Part shown: piece after piece, positions 1 through 4,933 of the stretch
Layout of the letters: each line of letters begins with the position of its first letter
How positions within the stretch are numbered: position 1 is the stretch's first letter
Source: an uncultured Prevotella sp.
GTDB taxonomy: Bacteria > Bacteroidota > Bacteroidia > Bacteroidales > Bacteroidaceae
Assembly (NCBI GenBank): GCA_938023885.1
Contig: CALJCU010000276.1
Location: forward strand, 1 to 8,386
Direction: 5' to 3'
Length of the DNA stretch: 8,386 bases
Notes under the pieces: generated by a model
The model's input: only the letters and a program-made list of their open reading frames with translations
Databases searched by the model: none
What the model was told of the DNA's origin: nothing
Program-made: the position numbers and the translations under genes

Positions 1-62
1 ATTTTATTCATAACGCTTCTGGTTTTGTTATTCACTTTTTATTTTGGGGGGTAGAGAGGCTG

Positions 63-635
63 TTATATCTTTTCTTCTGCGAGTACTTGGTTATTGAGAT
101 TGCGGATATTGATGGTTCCGTTGTCCATTATGCCGAAGGTCGGTTCCTTGCCTCCTTTAGGAAACGTGATAGAGCCCGTGTTGCAGATGACAGTGCTTCG
201 TGCTTTTTCATTGCTTATCCCGTCTCCGTTCGCAATCCTTGAAAGTTCCCACAGATGGGTATGCCCATAGATAACGGCATCGAAATGTCCCGGTGGCAAC
301 GTCTGCTTATTGTAGACGTGGCCATGCGTAAGCAGAATTTTTCGACCTTCATCCACGAGTAACGTGTACGTTGCCATGATGGGGAAGTGGAGGAGCATCT
401 GGTCAACCTCTGAATCGCAGTTGCCTCGTACAGCCACGATCTCGTCTTTCAAGGGGTTTAGCGCATCCGCTACCCCGCGTGCGTCGAGTCCGTCCGGCAG
501 CCCGTTACGTGGACCATAGTTGAGGATGTCCCCCATTAGCAGGAGCATGTCACACTGTTCCTTGCGGTAGATGTCCAGTACCGTATTCAGTTGGGTGAGA
601 GACCCGTGGATATCAGAGAGAAGAAAATACTTCAT
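63..635 (-). CDS. yfcE: YfcE-type metallophosphoesterase (phosphodiesterase)
   Basis: A 190-aa cytoplasmic protein, close to the usual length of the small YfcE/MJ0936 phosphodiesterases. The calcineurin-like metal-binding motifs appear in the expected order: D8-x-H10 in SDIHG, G35-D36, G71-N72, H104 in THGH and G124-H-T-H127. These residues would coordinate a di-metal centre, typically manganese in this family, that hydrolyses phosphodiester bonds. Characterised relatives act on artificial phosphodiesters and the physiological substrate is generally unknown, so no specific substrate is claimed. There is no signal peptide or membrane segment. The start at 635 is well supported because the first metal motif begins only seven residues later. 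It lies 62 nt downstream of the sigma-factor gene on the same strand. I see no convincing promoter of its own, so it may be co-transcribed with that gene. No clear terminator is visible in the remaining 62 nt to the window edge. Confidence 0.93.
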   Translation of the reverse strand: MKYFLLSDIHGSLTQLNTVLDIYRKEQCDMLLLMGDILNYGPRNGLPDGLDARGVADALNPLKDEIVAVRGNCDSEVDQMLLHFPIMATYTLLVDEGRKILLTHGHVYNKQTLPPGHFDAVIYGHTHLWELSRIANGDGISNEKARSTVICNTGSITFPKGGKEPTFGIMDNGTINIRNLNNQVLAEEKI

Positions 636-658
636 TATATAAAGTTTTGGAAAAGGAG

Positions 659-700
659 TTAGGTGATGGGTGTTAGAATCACCCGGCCCCTGCCACCTTA
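659..700 (-). other. Hairpin-forming spacer between sigma gene and yfcE
   Basis: On the minus-strand transcript, just after the sigma-factor stop codon, two overlapping hairpins can be drawn. One pairs GGGTG with CACCC (plus-strand 680-684 with 668-672). The other pairs GGTGAT with ATCACC (678-683 with 662-667). An outer GGTG/CACC pairing is also possible. There is no proper U-tract, only a short CUUUUCC further on, so this is at best a weak terminator or a processing site that lowers read-through into yfcE. The structure is seen by eye and no folding energy was computed. Confidence 0.3.
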
Positions 701-1324
701 ATTACGCAGATAATCTTTGAGTTTCACGCTGTGTGTCTTCTTGATGATTGCTCGTACGGCATGGTCACGGATCTGTCTTACACGCTCACGTTTCAATCCC
801 ATCTCTGCTCCGATCTCCGCCATGGTACGGGTCTCCCCCCCGATGCCATAGAAGCGTCGGACGACATGGCGGTCACGCTCCTGTAGGTCGGCAAGGATGG
901 TATTCAACTCGTTTGTGAGAATGTTCTTCTGTAGTTCCTTTTCCGGGTCAGGGGCTCCCTGGTCAGGAATGACCTTTGCAAGACTCAGCTCGTTGCTTCC
1001 TCCGACAGGAGCATCGATGGACAATGCACGGGAGCGTCTCTTCTCGAGGGCGGGGTTACTGACATCGCGCGGCACGCGACAGATGCCCCCTAACCGTTCG
1101 ATGGCTTTGCCGATAGTATCACGCACGAATGGCGCAGCGTAGGCAGCAAAGTTTTTTCCGCGGGAGGCGTCAAACGACCTGGCAGCAGCGAGCATGCCGA
1201 TGTTACCCTCACTGATGAGGTCATCCATGTCCAGTCCGCGGTGTTTATACTGTTGTGCTATGCTGATGACGAAGCCCTGATTGGTGCGGAGGAGTTTGTC
1301 TATTGTCTTCTGATCGTTTTCCAT
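698..1324 (-). CDS. Short sigma-70 family RNA polymerase sigma factor, divergent region 2.4
   Basis: A 208-aa protein with the sigma-70 family architecture but short. Region 2 spans about residues 10-87: it has the core-binding segment (NQGFVISIAQQY, DDLISEGNIGML, SFDASRG) and then a 2.3/2.4-like helix. A compressed linker contains SIDAPV (102-107). Region 4 (about 139-196) carries the RERVRQIRDHA helix-turn-helix (179-189) that reads the -35/-33 element. It has no region 1.1, and most of region 3 seems missing: only about 14 residues separate RVPRD (83-87) from SIDAP. Where housekeeping RpoD proteins have YATWWIRQAIT, this protein has YAAPFVRDTIG (62-72). Both tryptophans and the Gln that reads the -10 element are therefore replaced, which suggests altered promoter use. 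It starts 16 nt after the 66-aa gene, so the two are probably one operon. It could be an alternative (group 2 or 3) sigma factor; the regulon cannot be read from the sequence. Confidence 0.88.
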   Translation of the reverse strand: MENDQKTIDKLLRTNQGFVISIAQQYKHRGLDMDDLISEGNIGMLAAARSFDASRGKNFAAYAAPFVRDTIGKAIERLGGICRVPRDVSNPALEKRRSRALSIDAPVGGSNELSLAKVIPDQGAPDPEKELQKNILTNELNTILADLQERDRHVVRRFYGIGGETRTMAEIGAEMGLKRERVRQIRDHAVRAIIKKTHSVKLKDYLRN

Positions 1325-1340
1325 ATCGTCATATTTATAG

Positions 1341-1541
1341 TTAATCTACTCCCGACTCAAGCAGCATTTCTGCCACTTCTTCAGGAGAGTTGAAGTCCAT
1401 TCCATCAAGAAGTTCCTGGTCGGAGAATTCCTCTGCAAGGTCGTGCGCAGCTTTCTCCGTAAGTCGTGTGTTGCCCTCGTCGCCTTTGGCGTTGAGCAGG
1501 ATCCTGAGAATCCTGTTGCGATATTCTTCTACTTTCATCAT
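1341..1541 (-). CDS. Small acidic protein of unknown function upstream of sigma factor
   Basis: A 66-aa soluble, acidic protein that I do not recognise as a named family. It looks mostly helical: a basic/hydrophobic N-terminal helix (EEYRNRILRILLNAKG, 5-20), a middle segment ending in a SDQELLDGMDF motif (40-50), and a C-terminal acidic helix (SPEEVAEMLLES, 52-63). It has no signal peptide, membrane segment or cysteines. The start could be either Met of the MM pair (1541 or 1538). It directly precedes the sigma-factor gene with a 16-nt gap on the same strand, so co-transcription is likely and a functional link such as binding or modulating the sigma factor is conceivable. That link is inference from position only. 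The reading frame is more convincing than the antisense frame over the same stretch because of its helix pattern, codon use and operon-like placement. Confidence 0.78.
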   Translation of the reverse strand: MMKVEEYRNRILRILLNAKGDEGNTRLTEKAAHDLAEEFSDQELLDGMDFNSPEEVAEMLLESGVD

Positions 1542-1578
1542 CGTCTTTCTATATAAAACAGGTGTCTCTAATTTTCTG

Positions 1579-1586
1579 TAAAGTTA
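1579..1586 (-). promoter_or_regulatory. Possible weak -7 box for the 66-aa/sigma operon
   Basis: On the minus strand this reads TAACTTTA, one base off the Bacteroidetes -7 consensus TAnnTTTG, about 37 nt upstream of the start at 1541. No clear TTTG lies at the usual 19-21 nt upstream distance. It is the best candidate in the spacer but is weak. Confidence 0.3.
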
Positions 1587-1706
1587 CAAAAGATCATCGA
1601 CAATGGAAAGAAAAACGAATGAAATTTAGTTTTAGTTGGTGGAAGGAGAACAAAAAGAGAAAAAACGAACAGCAATGGCGCTATATCGTCAGGCGGACAT
1701 ATCAAT

Positions 1707-1727
1707 CCTCCCCCCCTTAGAGGGAGG
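1707..1727. repeat. C/G-rich inverted repeat in spacer
   Basis: CCTCCC (1707-1712) and GGGAGG (1722-1727) form a 6-bp stem with a 9-nt loop, inside a run of eight pyrimidines or more. It lies 22 nt beyond the stop codon of the envelope gene. Neither strand has a U-tract right after it, so it is not a textbook terminator. Such CCTCCC...GGGAGG units are often dispersed intergenic repeats in genomes of this group, but copy number cannot be tested from one window. Confidence 0.4.
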
Positions 1728-1748
1728 GAATTAAGGAGAAGGGATTTA

Positions 1749-2522
1749 TTATCTGTAGTCGTATCTTCTCGAATAAAAGTTGTCCTGTCGTGGCATCCAG
1801 CCTTTCTCCACGGAGATTTGTAGCATGACGTTCTTATTAGGTGTCCAGCGTACAGCCGCTCCGAGACGATCTGCGTTCCAGTAGCCACTGGGATAGCCCC
1901 AGCCATTATACCCACCATAGTAATCTGCGTAATAAGGGTATCCATACCAGTTACTGCAGCCGCTGTTGGCAAGGCTTTTCTGACCATAGATATAAGCTGA
2001 CCAGTGGTCATCAAACTGATAACCTAGCTCGCTGTAGAGCCCGGCAGAAGTAGTGTTCATGCTACTCCAGTTGAGATGATTCATGTACCCGCCCACTGTG
2101 AGCCATCCGCGTGATCCAAGCGGCATGTTGTAGTCGAGGTTGATGTCCTGGGCGAAGCCTGCACCCTTAGGAGTCCCTCTGCCCAAACCCGCCATGACAC
2201 TGATTCCCACACTGCCGTGGAGCTCGCCTTTGGCTACGCTGTCCTTCTTGGAAGATGTGCTATGTTGATAGTTGCCGTTATCGTTGTTGTAACCATTCGT
2301 TCTGTCATCTTTGTAATTCGGCTGAACGATGCCTCTCGGAGTCGTGATGAATGGGGAGCCGGCAGTCTGGAACGGCATGCCTGTAGCGGGGTCAGTCTGA
2401 AGCAGTACGCTCCCGGGCATGAATCTCACAACCGAATTGCTCCGCGTTAGCGTGCGGTCTGTCTGTGCTGCCGCAGCGATGCCAAGAGCGAGAAAAGCAG
2501 TTATAGTAATATATCTTTTCAT
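1749..2522 (-). CDS. Secreted Tyr/Gly-rich protein, probable outer-membrane or cell-surface protein
   Basis: A 257-aa exported protein of unknown function. Residues 1-19 form a signal peptide (basic MKR, a hydrophobic core, then AAAA) with likely cleavage before or after Gln20. The lack of a lipobox Cys argues against a lipoprotein. A polar Asn/Asp/Ser-rich linker covers about residues 68-97. From about residue 100 to the end there are alternating hydrophobic and aromatic stretches with Gly turns (GSVGISVMAGLG, GWLTVGGYMNHLNW, SAGLYSELGYQF, HWSAYIYGQ, AAVRWTPNKNVMLQISVEKG), consistent with beta-hairpins of a small barrel or outer-membrane-associated fold. Residues 188-215 are an unusual Tyr/Gly/Trp/Pro-rich insertion, probably an exposed loop. 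It is transcribed divergently from the aromatic operon with its own predicted promoter. The role cannot be inferred further; porin-like and adhesin-like functions are both open. Confidence 0.82.
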   Translation of the reverse strand: MKRYITITAFLALGIAAAAQTDRTLTRSNSVVRFMPGSVLLQTDPATGMPFQTAGSPFITTPRGIVQPNYKDDRTNGYNNDNGNYQHSTSSKKDSVAKGELHGSVGISVMAGLGRGTPKGAGFAQDINLDYNMPLGSRGWLTVGGYMNHLNWSSMNTTSAGLYSELGYQFDDHWSAYIYGQKSLANSGCSNWYGYPYYADYYGGYNGWGYPSGYWNADRLGAAVRWTPNKNVMLQISVEKGWMPRQDNFYSRRYDYR

Positions 2523-2544
2523 GGTATTTATTGCTCTTTTTGTG

Positions 2545-2552
2545 CAAATTTA
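2545..2552 (-). promoter_or_regulatory. Bacteroidetes-type -7 box for the envelope protein gene
   Basis: The minus strand reads TAAATTTG here, an exact match to TAnnTTTG, ending about 22 nt before the start codon at 2522. The -33 position upstream is poor (TGAC instead of TTTG), so strength is uncertain. It would give a very short 5' untranslated region of roughly 15 nt. Confidence 0.5.
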
Positions 2553-2582
2553 GCCATTTCGATAAATTTTTCGTCATTTCCC

Positions 2583-2613
2583 TTGCAAGTTTTAAAGAAA
2601 AACTATAATTTTG
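2583..2613 (+). promoter_or_regulatory. Bacteroidetes-type promoter for the aromatic amino acid operon
   Basis: TTG at 2583-2585 and TAATTTTG at 2606-2613 (an exact TAnnTTTG) are separated by 20 nt, the spacing expected for the major Bacteroidetes sigma factor. Transcription would start near 2618-2622, about 20-25 nt before the leader-peptide ATG. The whole attenuator would then lie inside the transcript. This matches the position needed for the leader model. Confidence 0.72.
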
Positions 2614-2641
2614 CCGATGATTTAACAAGAATAAGTCAAAT

Positions 2642-2713
2642 ATGAAGTCTTACGCAACATGCTCCTATTATTTTTACTTTACAAGAAATTGTGAAGCGGG
2701 AAGTTGCGTGTAA
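2642..2713 (+). CDS. Leader peptide rich in Tyr and Phe codons (attenuator control peptide)
   Basis: A 23-codon open frame with ATG at 2642 and TAA at 2711-2713, just downstream of the predicted promoter and 132 nt before pheA. It starts MKSYATCS and then has five consecutive aromatic codons, Tyr-Tyr-Phe-Tyr-Phe (TAT TAT TTT TAC TTT, 2666-2680), plus another Tyr at codon 4. The peptide itself probably has no function. The ribosome's position on it would report the supply of charged tRNA-Tyr and tRNA-Phe. A ribosome stalled on the aromatic codons leaves 2692-2701 free; one that reaches the stop codon covers it. This is the classical geometry of amino acid operon attenuation. An A-rich stretch (AACAAGAATAAG) precedes the ATG, as is usual for translation starts in this phylum. 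The frame is far shorter than typical gene-calling cut-offs and would be missed by default. Confidence 0.85.
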   Translation: MKSYATCSYYFYFTRNCEAGSCV

Positions 2714-2775
2714 TTTCAACTTAAGACTAAGAGATACAACCTCACAGGAAGGTTCGCATACAAGGTCCCGCTTCA
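2692..2775 (+). promoter_or_regulatory. Antiterminator helix of the Tyr/Phe attenuator
   Basis: TGAAGCGGGA (2692-2701) and TCCCGCTTCA (2766-2775) are perfect 10-bp reverse complements, extendable outward by wobble and A-U pairs (2689-2691 with 2776-2778). Inside the closed loop two smaller hairpins fit: AGTTG (2702-2706) with CAACT (2717-2721), and AACCT (2738-2742) with AGGTT (2750-2754). The 5' arm overlaps leader codons 17-20. The 3' arm is the same segment that forms the 5' side of the terminator. The two structures are therefore mutually exclusive, and forming this helix allows read-through into pheA. Confidence 0.8.
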
Positions 2776-2800
2776 TAGATAATATGGAGTGGGATTTTTT
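2766..2800 (+). terminator. Intrinsic terminator of the attenuator, upstream of pheA
   Basis: TCCCGCTTCAT (2766-2776) pairs with ATGGAGTGGGA (2784-2794) over 11 bp, including two G-U wobbles, with a 7-nt A/T-rich loop. It is followed at once by six T residues (2795-2800). This is a textbook rho-independent terminator. It lies between the operon promoter and pheA, 45 nt before the pheA start codon, so it can only be regulatory. Its 5' arm is competed for by the antiterminator segment at 2692-2701. Confidence 0.9.
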
Positions 2801-2845
2801 GTAGCACTTCGCCAGAGAAGAAGGAATAAAAAAGAAAACGATATT

Positions 2846-3676
2846 ATGAAGAGGGTAGCGATACAAGGCATGTTAGGGTCGTTTCACGATATAGCGGCTC
2901 ACGAATACTTCAACGGCGAACAGGTGCAGCTCCTCTGCTGTGATACCTTCGGGCAGGTGTTTGAGAGCATCAGGAGTGACCCCACGGTCATCGGCATGAT
3001 GGCGATAGAGAACACCATCGCCGGCTCCTTGCTCCACAACTACGAGCTGCTGCGAGACAGCGGAACGACCATCGTAGGGGAGCATAAGCTGCATATCACC
3101 CATTGCATCTGTTGCTTGCCGGATGACGAATGGTGTACTATCAGTGAGGTGCACTCCCATCCCGTAGCACTGATGCAGTGCCGCGACTATCTTTCCACGC
3201 ACGAGGAGTTGAAAGTCGTAGAGGCGGAAGATACGGCAGGCAGCGCCAAGTACATCCATGAGCATCAGTGTCACGGCTGGGCTGCCATCTGCCATGCTGA
3301 TGCCGCGAAGATGTATGGACTGAAGGTTCTTGAGAACCACATTGAAGATAACAAGCACAACTTCACGCGTTTCCTAGTTGTCACTGACCCGTACAAAGCC
3401 GACTACCTTCGTCCGCTGAACGATGTGAACAAGTCGAGTATCGTCTTCACCCTTCCTCACTCGGAAGGCTCTTTGTCAAAAGTCCTTACAATACTCAGCT
3501 TCTATGACATCAATCTGACGAAGATACAATCGCTCCCCGTCATAGGCCACGAGTGGGAATATATGTTCTATGTCGTTCTGACCTATGATGACCTCATCCG
3601 ATACCGGCAGTCGGTAGACGCCATTACACCCCTTGTAAAATCAATCAAAATTCTCGGTGAATATAAAGCAGCATAA
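2846..3676 (+). CDS. pheA: Prephenate dehydratase with C-terminal ACT domain
   Basis: A 276-aa monofunctional enzyme that converts prephenate to phenylpyruvate in phenylalanine synthesis. The catalytic domain (about 1-182) shows GMLGSFHDIAA (8-18), IENTIAGSL (54-62), HSHPVALMQC (103-112) and the catalytic T174-R175-F176. The ACT domain (about 196-272) has EGSLSKVL (207-214) and INLTKIQSLP (222-231). In many relatives the last motif reads ESRP and helps bind feedback phenylalanine; here the Arg is Leu, so allosteric control may differ. I chose the start at 2846 because family homology begins at MKRVAIQG. The longer in-frame start at 2789 would fall inside the terminator hairpin and add 19 basic residues alien to the family. 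It is the first enzyme gene of the operon, controlled by the Tyr/Phe attenuator just upstream, and its stop is 3 nt from the next gene. Confidence 0.95.
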   Translation: MKRVAIQGMLGSFHDIAAHEYFNGEQVQLLCCDTFGQVFESIRSDPTVIGMMAIENTIAGSLLHNYELLRDSGTTIVGEHKLHITHCICCLPDDEWCTISEVHSHPVALMQCRDYLSTHEELKVVEAEDTAGSAKYIHEHQCHGWAAICHADAAKMYGLKVLENHIEDNKHNFTRFLVVTDPYKADYLRPLNDVNKSSIVFTLPHSEGSLSKVLTILSFYDINLTKIQSLPVIGHEWEYMFYVVLTYDDLIRYRQSVDAITPLVKSIKILGEYKAA

Positions 3677-3679
3677 GAT

Positions 3680-4846
3680 ATGAAACCAGCATCAAGAGTA
3701 AACAGCATTCAGGAATACTATTTCAGTAGGAAACTGAAAGAAGTAGCAAAACTTAATGCCGGGGGCCAGAACATCATCTCCCTCGCCATCGGCTCTCCTG
3801 ACATGCCTCCTTCAAATCAGACCATTGACAAACTTTGTGAGGTGGCTCACGACCCCAATGCCCACGGCTATCAGCCCACGAGTGGACTGCCGGAGCTCCA
3901 CCGTGCCATGGCGGGCTTTTACAGGCGTACCTATGGCGTGGAGGCAGATCCCATGACGGAGGTTCAGCCGATCATCGGTTCCAAGGAAGGCATCATGTAT
4001 GTTACGCTTGCTTTCTGCAACCCCGGTGACAGGGTGCTTATCCCGGATCCCGGTTACCCTACTTATACCGCTGTGAACAAGATCTTCGGTACACATATCA
4101 TCAACTATGACCTCCGGGAGGACAACGGATGGCAACCCGACTTTGACCAGTTGGAGGACATGGACCTGGCGGGCGTAAAGGTGATGTGGACTAACTATCC
4201 CAACATGCCCACAGGCGGCAATGCAAGGATGGAGACCTTTGAACGCCTTGTGGACTTCGCAAAGAGGCACGACATCCTCGTGGTGAATGACAATCCTTAT
4301 TCGCTCATTCTCAATGAGCATCCGTTGAGCATCATGCAGGTTCCCGGTGCCAAGGACTGCTGCATCGAGCTCAACTCAATGTCGAAGAGCCACAATATGC
4401 CGGGATGGCGTGTGGCAATGATGATCAGCACCAAGGACTATATCTCCTGGATGTTCAAGATTCAGAGCAATATTGAGAATGGTACTTTCCGTGGTATCCA
4501 GCTCGCTGCTGCCGAGGCATTCAATACGAACACCCCGGAGTGGCACCGTGAGAACAATATTGAGAACTACCGCCGCCGTCGTGTCATCGCTGAGGACATC
4601 ATGAGAGCACTTGGCTGCACCTACGATCCTATGCAGGTTGGTATGTTCCTTTGGGGTCGCATCCCGGACCGTTATGCTGATGTGGAGGACCTCACTGAGG
4701 CTGTCCTTCATAAGGCTCATGTCTTCATCACTCCCGGCTTCATCTTTGGCAATAACGGCAAGCGCTACATACGCATCAGCCTTTGTGCCAAGGACGAGAA
4801 GATGAAAGAAGCACTCAGGAGAATAAAAGCAATTGCAATTTTTTAA
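3680..4846 (+). CDS. Class I/II PLP-dependent aminotransferase, probably aromatic
   Basis: A 388-aa cytosolic fold-type I aminotransferase of full length. Visible landmarks are DPGYPTY (123-129), NYPNMPTGG (172-180) with N175, D204-N-P-Y207 for the cofactor ring, SMSKSHNMPGWR (233-244) with K236 as the lysine that forms the Schiff base with PLP and R244 at the phosphate, and R365 in YIRISL for the substrate carboxylate. The family is broad (AspC, DapL/AlaC-like, aromatic), so substrate is inferred from context: it sits 3 nt after pheA and upstream of DAHP synthase-chorismate mutase and tyrA. It most likely makes Phe and Tyr from phenylpyruvate and 4-hydroxyphenylpyruvate, although prephenate as acceptor is possible. 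The near-contact with pheA suggests translational coupling. An 87-nt spacer follows, in which I see no promoter or terminator. Confidence 0.92.
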   Translation: MKPASRVNSIQEYYFSRKLKEVAKLNAGGQNIISLAIGSPDMPPSNQTIDKLCEVAHDPNAHGYQPTSGLPELHRAMAGFYRRTYGVEADPMTEVQPIIGSKEGIMYVTLAFCNPGDRVLIPDPGYPTYTAVNKIFGTHIINYDLREDNGWQPDFDQLEDMDLAGVKVMWTNYPNMPTGGNARMETFERLVDFAKRHDILVVNDNPYSLILNEHPLSIMQVPGAKDCCIELNSMSKSHNMPGWRVAMMISTKDYISWMFKIQSNIENGTFRGIQLAAAEAFNTNTPEWHRENNIENYRRRRVIAEDIMRALGCTYDPMQVGMFLWGRIPDRYADVEDLTEAVLHKAHVFITPGFIFGNNGKRYIRISLCAKDEKMKEALRRIKAIAIF

Positions 4847-4933
4847 CTAGTCCCGTATGCTGCCGGCCTTGGTGGTAGAGACAGACACAATATGACACTC
4901 AATATTAAACACTATAAAGCACTATAATTATTT

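Larger units (their letters stand above)
1542..1748. other. 207-nt intergenic spacer without a gene
   Basis: No credible coding region is visible here. The left end holds a possible weak promoter for the 66-aa gene. The middle (about 1600-1675) is a purine-rich plus strand, so the minus transcript has T-rich runs that could end transcription of the envelope gene, but I find no strong hairpin directly before them. The right part carries a C/G-rich hairpin, listed separately. Confidence 0.6.

Noticed and set aside
1..62. Terminator or gene end at the left edge
   Set aside because: The stretch is A/T-rich with a G6 run, but no hairpin with a T-tract or coding frame can be supported.
1568..2014. 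148-aa minus-strand frame overlapping the end of the envelope gene
   Set aside because: It is out of frame with a gene that has a clear signal peptide and beta-strand pattern, and it runs through the non-coding C-rich spacer.
2692..2775. Metabolite-binding riboswitch as explanation for the multi-branched leader RNA
   Set aside because: The closing helix with two internal hairpins resembles an aptamer, but I recognise no known riboswitch core. The leader peptide with aromatic codons overlapping the 5' arm explains the switch better.
2789..2845. In-frame N-terminal extension of PheA starting at 2789
   Set aside because: The ATG lies inside the 3' arm of the terminator hairpin. The 19 extra residues are very basic and do not belong to the family, whose homology begins at 2846.
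2873..3358. Long minus-strand open frame opposite pheA, and similar frames opposite the aminotransferase, DAHP synthase and DUF2264 genes
   Set aside because: These are shadows of strongly supported genes with complete family motifs on the plus strand; their proteins show no recognisable domain.
4892..4927. An 11-codon frame (ATG to TAA) before the DAHP synthase gene, as a second leader peptide
   Set aside because: It has one Tyr codon, no Phe run and no following terminator or competing helices. A direct repeat of CACTATAA there looks incidental.
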